A stretch of DNA of 5,963 nucleotides from Spirochaetaceae bacterium. GTDB taxonomy: Bacteria; Spirochaetota; Spirochaetia; Treponematales; Breznakiellaceae. The position numbers were made by a program, and so were the translations under genes. Numbering within the stretch: the stretch's first letter is position 1; the number at the start of each line of letters is the position of its first letter. Shown here piece by piece: positions 1 to 5,557 of the stretch. Below the pieces are notes generated by a model. That model was not told where the DNA came from. It saw only the letters and a program-made list of their open reading frames with translations, and searched no databases. Location of the stretch: positions 1-5,963 of the forward strand of contig JAIRYB010000165.1 of NCBI GenBank assembly GCA_031267955.1. The letters run 5' to 3'.

Positions 1-437
1 GCGCGGCGTATCAGCGCCTGATCCACCCAGGGCCGGGCGCCGTCGTGGATCAGAACATAGGCAGGATCGCAGGATTTCAGGGCGGCAAGGGCATTGTGTA
101 CCGAGGCGCGGCGCGTGGGGCCGCCGGAAACGCAGCGGATATACCCTCCCGGAAAAGCCGGGGCTTCCGCTTTGCCGGGAACGGGCGGCGCAGGGCGGCC
201 CGGGCCGGGAAGCAGCGGCAGGGCGGCGAGGGCGGCCTGTTCCCCGCCCGGCGGCACGGTAATCACTATGCAGCAGATGCCTTCCACAGAGGCAAAAGCC
301 GCCACAGCCGCGCCCAGCACGGTAAGCGCCTTCCCCCCTGAATCAAAACAGCCGCCCAGGGGGCGGTACTCTTTCTTGACGCCGCCCATACGCGCGGAGG
401 AACCGGCGGCTGTAATTATGACGGCAATCTTTTTCAT
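1..437 (-). CDS. ispD: IspD, 2-C-methyl-D-erythritol 4-phosphate cytidylyltransferase (N-terminal part; 3' end beyond window)
   Basis: This cytosolic enzyme joins CTP and methylerythritol phosphate to give CDP-methylerythritol, the third step of the MEP isoprenoid pathway. I translated 145 residues from the ATG at 437. The N-terminus has a glycine-rich nucleotide loop (AAGSSARMGG, residues 10-19) followed by KKEY at 21-24, matching the CTP-binding R and K of IspD. GGPTRRASVHNAL (105-117) and VLIHDGARPW (128-137) are the other family signatures. GAGG (446-443) lies 5 nt before the ATG and supports this start. A Pro/Gly/Ala-rich loop at about 76-98 is longer than in the E. coli enzyme. The gene is transcribed away from the helicase operon. 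The C-terminal third is not visible, so I cannot tell whether this is IspD alone or an IspD-IspF fusion. The family call is firm. Confidence 0.93.
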   Translation of the reverse strand, partial: MKKIAVIITAAGSSARMGGVKKEYRPLGGCFDSGGKALTVLGAAVAAFASVEGICCIVITVPPGGEQAALAALPLLPGPGRPAPPVPGKAEAPAFPGGYIRCVSGGPTRRASVHNALAALKSCDPAYVLIHDGARPWVDQALIRR

Positions 438-442
438 TAGTG

Positions 443-446
443 CCTC
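443..446 (-). promoter_or_regulatory. Ribosome binding site of ispD
   Basis: GAGG on the minus strand, 5 nt before the ATG at 437. It fixes the start of ispD; no other in-frame start nearby fits the conserved N-terminus as well. Confidence 0.6.
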
Positions 447-450
447 ATCC

Positions 451-463
451 GGTGACTGTCACC
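451..463. promoter_or_regulatory. Perfect 13-bp palindrome, candidate operator at the ispD transcription start
   Basis: GGTGAC-T-GTCACC is a perfect 6-1-6 inverted repeat. The one-base centre rules out a stable hairpin, so if functional it is a protein-binding site in DNA. It sits between the predicted ispD -10 box and the start codon, across the expected transcription start, where a bound repressor would block initiation. I do not recognise the cognate regulator. Confidence 0.35.
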
Positions 464-464
464 G

Positions 465-494
465 ATTTTAGCAAATATCGCCGCGATCGCGCAA
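465..494 (-). promoter_or_regulatory. Predicted sigma-70 type promoter for ispD
   Basis: On the minus strand a -35-like TTGCGC (494-489) and a -10-like TAAAAT (470-465) are separated by 18 nt. Transcription would start near 458, giving a leader of about 20 nt that includes the GAGG ribosome binding site. The -35 box matches the consensus only in its first three bases. The spacer contains the palindrome CGCGATCGCG (482-491). This is prediction only. Confidence 0.45.
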
Positions 495-536
495 CGGGAC
501 TTTTCGGTAAGATTTGCCATGAGGCAATGCGCCCAC

Positions 537-565
537 TTTCATTCACAGGATTTTTCCTCTATAAT
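537..565 (+). promoter_or_regulatory. Predicted promoter of the XPB helicase operon, leaderless or nearly so
   Basis: A perfect -10 hexamer TATAAT (560-565) has a weak -35-like TTTCAT (537-542) at the ideal 17-nt spacing. Transcription would start at about 572, only a few bases before the ATG at 575. The only Shine-Dalgarno-like bases (AGGA, 569-572) sit 2 nt from the ATG, too close for normal use. Together these suggest a leaderless or almost leaderless mRNA. The 7-bp direct repeat ACAGGAT (545-551 and 567-573) flanks the -10 box. Confidence 0.5.
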
Positions 566-574
566 TACAGGATC

Positions 575-2299
575 ATGGCGTTGGACCCCGCAAACCCTCT
601 GATTGTTCAGAGCGATCGAACTTTGCTTCTTGATGTACATGCTCCGCTTGCGGAAGCTGCCCGGATTGCCATTATGCCCTTCGCGGAACTGGAAAAATCC
701 CCGGAGCATATCCACACTTTCCGGATTACGCCGCTTTCCCTGTGGAACGCGGCCGGCGCGGGTTTTACGCCCCGAGATGTGATCAAAGCCATGGAAGCGT
801 ACACGCGTTACCCAATTCCTTTAGGCGTACTCGAAAGTTTCGGGGATACGATGGCCCGCTACGGAAAGGTCCGTATGACCGCCGCCGGAGAACCCGGCGG
901 GGACGCGGAAAAACTGGCCCTCATTGTTGACAACAAGGCTGTCAAGGCGGAAATTGCCGCCGCCAAGGCGCTGGACAAATACCTGGAAAAAACAGCTTTG
1001 GGTTTCAGCCTGAAACTTACCGACAGGGGTTCTGTAAAACGGGAGCTTATCAGGCTGGGCTGGCCGGTTAAGGACGAGGCGCCCCTGGCGAACGGGGAGC
1101 CTCTTGAAATATGTTTGCGGGAACAGTGCGCGTCGGGGAAGGAATTCATTCTAAGGGATTATCAGAAAGAGGCCGCCGCTTCCGCCGCCGGGGACGGGGG
1201 GCCGGGTACCGGCTACGGGGTGATCGTGCTTCCCTGCGGTTCCGGGAAAACAGTCGTGGGCATGGCCTTTATGTCCCTGCTTAAAACCAACACCCTGATC
1301 CTCACGACGAATGTGGCGGCGGTACACCAGTGGATGGACGAGCTTCTGGATAAAACCCTGCTTGACAAAGATCAGATCGCCGAATATTCGGGGGATTCCA
1401 AATCCGTGGCCCCGGTTACGGTGGCCACCTACCAGATACTCACCTGGCGGCCGGTGAAGGACGGCCCTTTTCCCCATTTCAGGCTTTTCCGGGAAAGGCC
1501 CTGGGGCCTTATCATCTATGACGAAGTGCATCTGCTGCCCGCGCCGGTGTTCAGGGTTGCGGCGGAACTACAGGCGGTAAGGCGGCTGGGGCTGACCGCG
1601 ACGCTGGTGCGGGAAGACGGCGCGGAGGACGCGGTGTTCAGCCTGGTGGGGCCCAAGCGCTACGATGTCCCCTGGAAGGACCTTGAGAGCAAGGGCTGGA
1701 TCGCCTGCGCCTTTTGCACGGAGATCCGGCTCGATCTGCCGGAAGAACTCAAAGCGCTTTACGCGGTGGCCTCTCCCCGGGAGAAGTACCGCGTTGCAAG
1801 CGAGAATCCTTTAAAAAGAATAGTAGTCGCGCAGCTTGTGGAGAACCACCGCGAGGATTATATTCTGGTCATTGGCCAGTATATCAGCCAGCTCGAGTCG
1901 ATAGCGCGGCTGCTCAGGGCGCCGCTTATCACCGGGAAGACCCCCAACGCCGAGCGCGAGCGGATATACGGCGAATTCAGGCGGGGGAAGCTCCCGGTGA
2001 TCGTGGTTTCCAAGGTCGCCAATTTCGCCATCGATCTGCCGGACGCCTCGATGGCCATCCAGGTGTCCGGTTCCTTCGGCTCGCGGCAGGAAGAGGCCCA
2101 GCGGCTGGGGCGGATTTTGCGGCCCAAGCCCGCGGCAGAAGGCCTTCCCGGGCGGAATTCCTGGTTTTACACGCTGGTGTCCCGTTTTACGGTGGAAGAG
2201 GATTTCGCGGCGAACAGGCAGAAATTCCTCGCGGAGCAGGGTTACAAGTACACGATCCAGCACTGGACCGGGGAAGAACTGGGAGGGCCGCATGAATAA
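575..2299 (+). CDS. XPB/ERCC3-type superfamily 2 DNA helicase
   Basis: A 574-aa ATP-dependent 3'-5' DNA helicase/translocase of the XPB family (TFIIH subunit in eukaryotes; also in archaea and some bacteria). Domains in order: XPB N-terminal domain at about 8-165 (opening PLIVQSDRT, then SPEHIHTFRITPLSLWNAA); Q-like motif RDYQ 194-197; Walker A PCGSGKT 220-226; motif Ia near TTNVAAVHQW 244-253; DEVH box 316-319; TATLVRED 341-348, which includes the R-E-D motif of XPB; motif IV region near 430-445; motif V VSKVANFAIDLPDA 478-491; motif VI QRLGRILRPK 509-518. All key ATPase residues are present, so it should be active. Length is close to the mycobacterial homologue. I chose the ATG at 575 because the conserved family N-terminus begins at once after it; an in-frame GTG at 440 would add 45 residues without family character and run through the promoter region. 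Translation appears coupled to the next gene. The bacterial role is unproven; DNA repair or remodelling is likely. Confidence 0.95.
   Translation: MALDPANPLIVQSDRTLLLDVHAPLAEAARIAIMPFAELEKSPEHIHTFRITPLSLWNAAGAGFTPRDVIKAMEAYTRYPIPLGVLESFGDTMARYGKVRMTAAGEPGGDAEKLALIVDNKAVKAEIAAAKALDKYLEKTALGFSLKLTDRGSVKRELIRLGWPVKDEAPLANGEPLEICLREQCASGKEFILRDYQKEAAASAAGDGGPGTGYGVIVLPCGSGKTVVGMAFMSLLKTNTLILTTNVAAVHQWMDELLDKTLLDKDQIAEYSGDSKSVAPVTVATYQILTWRPVKDGPFPHFRLFRERPWGLIIYDEVHLLPAPVFRVAAELQAVRRLGLTATLVREDGAEDAVFSLVGPKRYDVPWKDLESKGWIACAFCTEIRLDLPEELKALYAVASPREKYRVASENPLKRIVVAQLVENHREDYILVIGQYISQLESIARLLRAPLITGKTPNAERERIYGEFRRGKLPVIVVSKVANFAIDLPDASMAIQVSGSFGSRQEEAQRLGRILRPKPAAEGLPGRNSWFYTLVSRFTVEEDFAANRQKFLAEQGYKYTIQHWTGEELGGPHE
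2281..2286 (+). promoter_or_regulatory. Shine-Dalgarno site inside the helicase gene for the downstream partner gene
   Basis: GGGAGG lies 5 nt before the ATG at 2292, within the last codons of the helicase gene. It decides the start of the partner gene and supports translational coupling of the two proteins. Confidence 0.7.
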
Positions 2300-4508
2300 A
2301 AAAAGCCCGTCCGCCTGGCGGTTCAGGTCCCAGGATGAATGGAAATCCTGCCTCCTTACCCTGCCGGATACCGCCTGCTTTGATCTTCTGAGAAGCGTTT
2401 TCGGGAATATCAAAACCCCGTTCAACAAACAGCAGCTTATGGAAAAACTGACGGCGTTTCTGTCGCGGAAAGAAATCCAGGACACTATCGCCGCGTACAT
2501 CAATACCGACGATCACCGGATCATCGCCGCTGTCACGCTGCTCGGCGAGCCGTCCCCGGCGGAGCTTGAGAATTTTTTTGCCGGGGAGTATTCCTGCGCG
2601 GAATTCCACAGCCTGCTCCTCAACCTGGAAGAACGGCTTATCCTGTACCGCCTCCGCGAGGAGGGGAATTACCGCATCAGCCTTAATCCGCTTCTGGAGC
2701 CGGTACTTTCCCCTTTCATAGCGGACAGATCGGTTTTGTTCCCGTCGTTTCCCGGCGGGGAAGATGCGGGGCAGGCAGCGGCGCGGCAGCCGCTTGACGA
2801 CAGGGTCTTCGCCGCTATCATCGCCTTTGTCGCCGCCCAGGGGGAAGCCCAGAAAGATTTTTTCAAAACAGACGGGGGGATACGGAAAAAAATTGTTGAC
2901 GACAGCAGGCAGATCTTTCCGAATCTGGATATCTGGCCCGTTGTCGAAGGGCTGCGGTCTATTGGCCTTCTTGAAACAGACGGGATAAGCCTGGCGCCCG
3001 AGAAGAAGAAGCTGGTTTCTTTCGGGAGGCTGAATTTCAGGGAACGGCTGGAATACCTTGCCGCGGGAATTTACGCGGCCCCCCAAAGCCCCGAAACCGA
3101 CAACTGGTATTTCCGCCGGGGGTATATCCGGAATCTTGCCCGCTTTATCCACCGTTTTATATCGACATTTGACTGCGGAAGGCTTTATCCCCGGCGGACA
3201 TTGCTCCGGTTTGCGGAAATTCAGGAGAAGAACAACAGCGGCGCGCTTTTCCGTAACGAAGGCGGGCCGCCGCCCGCGCCCGATCTGGTTGCCGGGGAGA
3301 CCGGGCGTTTTCTCTCGGTCCTTGAAACCGCGGGCCTGCTCCGGGCGGCCGGGGAAAATTCCGGCGAGGCTGTTTACGCGCTAGAAGATCTGCCGGACGA
3401 AGATGTTTTTCCGGACGCGCCTTTCGCGCCCGAAAGCCGGAGCGGGGCGCAGCAGCCCCCGGAGCAGCCGGTGATCGCCATGGATACGCCCTTCTCCTGC
3501 ATTCTGTACCCCGGAATCGACTTTTCCGACGCGGCAACCCTGGCTTCTTTCTGCGACTGCCGGGAAACAGGCGCCACGGTACGCTTCGAGCTTACCCGCG
3601 ATTCAGTAGTCCGGGGTTTTGACCGCGGGCTTAGGGCGGAGGAGATGATCGGGGTTCTAGAGCGGCTTTCGCTGGGCGCGCCGGATCAGAATCTGGCCTG
3701 GACGGTAAAAGACTGGGAAAACCGCTACTCGGCGGTATCGCTGTTCCAGGGTACGGTGCTGACCCTGTCGGAGGACAGGCGCTACCTTGCCGAAACAGGG
3801 ATGCTGTCGTCGCTCATCTGCCGGACCCTGGCCCCGGGGGTGTACCTTCTGGCCCTTGCCGGCAAGGACGAGGCCGCCCGGATTCTGCAAAAAGCCGGGG
3901 TGGACATTATAGCCCAGCCGCCCTTGATTTTGCCCGACGAAAACAGTTATTCTGCGCTTGCCTATTCGCCCTACCCGTCCGTCGGCAGTTTCGGCGTTTC
4001 CGTTCCGGGCGCGGGCGATCGCGGCGAGGGCGGACCCGCCTGCCCGCCGGAAGATCGGGAAGAGCGGGCGAAAGCCGCGGAAGAGCGGAAGGGCAAGCTC
4101 CGCGAAGCCCTGCGGAAAAGCGGGCTGCCCAAGCCGGATCAGGACGATCTCGCCGCCCGTATCGACAGGCGGCAGATTGTAAGCGAATCCCAGCTTACGG
4201 GCGGCGTGGCGCGGCACGAAAAAATCGAGGCGCGGAATCTGGATTATGTGGGCAAGACCGTAGTCGCCAAACAGGCCATCGCCAGCGGGTCCCTGGTAGA
4301 AGTCCTGCTTCCTTCCGCGGAAGGCGGGGGAAAGCGGATTCTGGGAACGCCCCAGGCGCTGGAAAAGTCTGGGGGGGAAACAGTTTTGCTGCTGCGCCCG
4401 CTTGCGCGCGGCGGCCCGGGCAAAGAAAAGCAGGAAGATGAAATGAGAATCCCCCTGGGGAAGATCAGCCTTTTGCGCTGGATAAAGCAGTCGATATTTA
4501 CCGGATAA
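2292..4508 (+). CDS. Helicase-associated protein with an XPB N-terminal-like domain, partner of the XPB helicase
   Basis: A 738-aa protein with no ATPase motifs, signal peptide or membrane segment, so it is likely cytosolic. Residues 1-150 and 165-350 are helical and look like winged-helix or similar DNA-binding modules (my inference). After an acidic, Pro-rich linker (365-394), residues 395-545 read like the XPB N-terminal domain (Pfam 'Helicase_C_3' type): hydrophobic strand FSCILYPGIDF, then RFELTRDSVVRGFDRGLRAEEMIGVLERLS, ending in a strand-helix unit AARILQKAGVDIIAQPPL. This parallels the N-terminus of the helicase encoded just upstream. A charged linker at 575-630 leads to a C-terminal region (643-733; GKTVVAKQAIASGSLVEVLL ... 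RIPLGKISLLRW) resembling WYL-like domains but lacking the W-Y-L triad. The start overlaps the helicase gene by 8 nt with a strong ribosome binding site. M. tuberculosis has a similar neighbouring pair (Rv0861c helicase, Rv0862c partner; from memory). A role as helicase partner or DNA-loading factor is inferred. Confidence 0.75.
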   Translation: MNKKSPSAWRFRSQDEWKSCLLTLPDTACFDLLRSVFGNIKTPFNKQQLMEKLTAFLSRKEIQDTIAAYINTDDHRIIAAVTLLGEPSPAELENFFAGEYSCAEFHSLLLNLEERLILYRLREEGNYRISLNPLLEPVLSPFIADRSVLFPSFPGGEDAGQAAARQPLDDRVFAAIIAFVAAQGEAQKDFFKTDGGIRKKIVDDSRQIFPNLDIWPVVEGLRSIGLLETDGISLAPEKKKLVSFGRLNFRERLEYLAAGIYAAPQSPETDNWYFRRGYIRNLARFIHRFISTFDCGRLYPRRTLLRFAEIQEKNNSGALFRNEGGPPPAPDLVAGETGRFLSVLETAGLLRAAGENSGEAVYALEDLPDEDVFPDAPFAPESRSGAQQPPEQPVIAMDTPFSCILYPGIDFSDAATLASFCDCRETGATVRFELTRDSVVRGFDRGLRAEEMIGVLERLSLGAPDQNLAWTVKDWENRYSAVSLFQGTVLTLSEDRRYLAETGMLSSLICRTLAPGVYLLALAGKDEAARILQKAGVDIIAQPPLILPDENSYSALAYSPYPSVGSFGVSVPGAGDRGEGGPACPPEDREERAKAAEERKGKLREALRKSGLPKPDQDDLAARIDRRQIVSESQLTGGVARHEKIEARNLDYVGKTVVAKQAIASGSLVEVLLPSAEGGGKRILGTPQALEKSGGETVLLLRPLARGGPGKEKQEDEMRIPLGKISLLRWIKQSIFTG

Positions 4509-5439
4509 GGCGCGCGGTATCTTCCCTCAGGCCGAAGCCCTCGTGCTTCCCGCTGTCGCCCACAGGCTCGATGTGGACCATGATGTCGTAGACCCCTTCC
4601 ACCCGGCTTTTTATGGCAAGCTCCACCTCGGTCGCGATAAGGTGAGCCTCGCGTACCGTGATATCCGGGTTGACCTCGATGTCGATATCGATGTCCCAAA
4701 GCCCGGCAATACGCCGCATACGGGTGCGGTGCGGATTCCCCGCCTTTTCCACCGAACGGACCGCCTCGAACACGGCCCTGTAGGATTCGACGCTGCTCCC
4801 GTCCATCAATTCGGCGTTGGCTTCCAGGAAAATCCCCACAGCCTGTCTGATTACCCAAAAGCCCACCAGGACCGCCACTGCCGAATCGATTATCGCCTTG
4901 TTGAACAGCAGCGACAGAAAGAGGCCCAGCAGTACCGCCACGGAAATAAGCACATCGCCGGCCATATTTTTGACGTTCGCGCGGAGCATGGCGGAACCGG
5001 TTTTTTTACCGAACAGGTACTGGCTCCAGGCCAGAAGCAGTTTCCCGGCTATTGAAATAGCCGTCACGATTAACGCCGGGGCGCCGGGTACTTCCGCGGC
5101 CTTGCCGAACAGCAGATTCCCGGCCGAACTGAGGATGAGCTGGCCCCCGGCGAAGAACAGGGTCAGGGACAGCAGGGCGGTAGCTATGGTTTCCGCCCGT
5201 CCGTGGCCCCAGGGATGTTCGGCATCCGCCGGCCGGGAAATCACCCGGGCCACAAACAGGGACATGATCGCGATAAACACATCGACGCCCGAATCAATGC
5301 CGTCGCCCACAACGGCGAGGCTCTGCGTGTACAAGCCCGCGCTTATTTTAAGCGCCGAAAGCGCGAAATTCCCCAAAATGGCGGTAATCGATGCCGCCTG
5401 GATAAGGGACGCCCGCTTTTTGATTGACCCGTCTGTCAT
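4498..5439 (-). CDS. Cation diffusion facilitator (CDF) family divalent metal exporter
   Basis: A 313-aa inner-membrane antiporter that exports divalent metal (Zn, Fe, Mn or similar) in exchange for protons, working as a dimer. Six membrane segments fall near residues 12-37, 43-66, 83-106, 118-143, 158-180 and 184-206, followed by a cytosolic domain (215-292). The TM2 motif DSGVD gives D49 and D53; the TM5 motif NMAGD gives N158 and D162, where E. coli FieF has H153 and D157. The second site is intact in DAEHPWGHGRAE (D72, H75, H79). The C-terminal domain has NPHRTR (H237), EAH (H266) and VHIEP (H289), matching the FieF cytosolic metal ligands. Length is typical. The ATG at 5439 has no proper ribosome binding site (AGG touches the ATG), but it places TM1 correctly and the next methionine is at residue 59, inside TM2. 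The gene converges on the helicase operon and overlaps its last gene by 11 bp. Metal specificity is not settled. Confidence 0.93.
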   Translation of the reverse strand: MTDGSIKKRASLIQAASITAILGNFALSALKISAGLYTQSLAVVGDGIDSGVDVFIAIMSLFVARVISRPADAEHPWGHGRAETIATALLSLTLFFAGGQLILSSAGNLLFGKAAEVPGAPALIVTAISIAGKLLLAWSQYLFGKKTGSAMLRANVKNMAGDVLISVAVLLGLFLSLLFNKAIIDSAVAVLVGFWVIRQAVGIFLEANAELMDGSSVESYRAVFEAVRSVEKAGNPHRTRMRRIAGLWDIDIDIEVNPDITVREAHLIATEVELAIKSRVEGVYDIMVHIEPVGDSGKHEGFGLREDTARLIR

Positions 5440-5445
5440 CCTATA

Positions 5446-5451
5446 ATTTTA
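5446..5451 (-). promoter_or_regulatory. Possible -10 box of the CDF gene
   Basis: TAAAAT on the minus strand ends 6 nt before the CDF start codon, so transcription from it would begin at about the ATG itself (leaderless). I find no good -35 box at 16-18 nt, which keeps this tentative. Its support is the absence of a Shine-Dalgarno sequence and the same box-to-ATG geometry at the XPB gene. Confidence 0.25.
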
Positions 5452-5481
5452 AGCCCAAACCGCGCGGGGTACTGTTTTTTC

Positions 5482-5494
5482 GATAAAATTTATC
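5482..5494. promoter_or_regulatory. Perfect 13-bp AT-rich palindrome upstream of the CDF gene, candidate operator
   Basis: GATAAA-A-TTTATC is a perfect 6-1-6 inverted repeat lying 42 bp upstream of the CDF start codon, in the -35 to -50 region if transcription starts at the ATG. Metal exporters are often controlled by a metal-sensing regulator bound near the promoter, so an operator is possible. A 13-bp AT-rich palindrome can also arise by chance. Confidence 0.3.
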
Positions 5495-5557
5495 CGGAAA
5501 TTTGGCGGCTGACACCCCTGCGTTCTCTTCCGGCATCCTCTTCAGATTACCCGGAGA

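Noticed and set aside
482..491. CGCGATCGCG palindrome as an operator
   Set aside because: Short GC palindromes of this kind are expected by chance in this GC-rich DNA; GCGATCGC also recurs at 4016-4023 inside a coding region.
440..574. In-frame GTG at 440 and ATG at 527 as earlier starts of the helicase
   Set aside because: The added residues resemble no XPB N-terminus, the stretch carries the promoter elements of both flanking genes, and the family sequence begins right after the ATG at 575.
1811..3152. Long open frames on the minus strand (1811-2503 and 2187-3152)
   Set aside because: They lie opposite the helicase and partner genes, have Arg/Pro-rich shadow composition, no recognisable family and no ribosome binding site that I can see; high GC content makes such frames common.
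3657..4858. Minus-strand frames 3657-4217 and 4244-4858
   Set aside because: The first is antisense to the partner gene. The second runs partly through the CDF gene in another frame. Neither has protein-family character.
4543..5446. Plus-strand frames 4543-5055 and 4817-5446
   Set aside because: They are mirror frames of the CDF transporter, whose minus-strand reading gives a full-length, well conserved protein.
5455..5480. GC-rich stretch followed by six T as an intrinsic terminator on the plus strand
   Set aside because: The only stems (CCGCGCGG with no workable loop, or 3-bp pairings) are too weak, and no plus-strand gene ends there.
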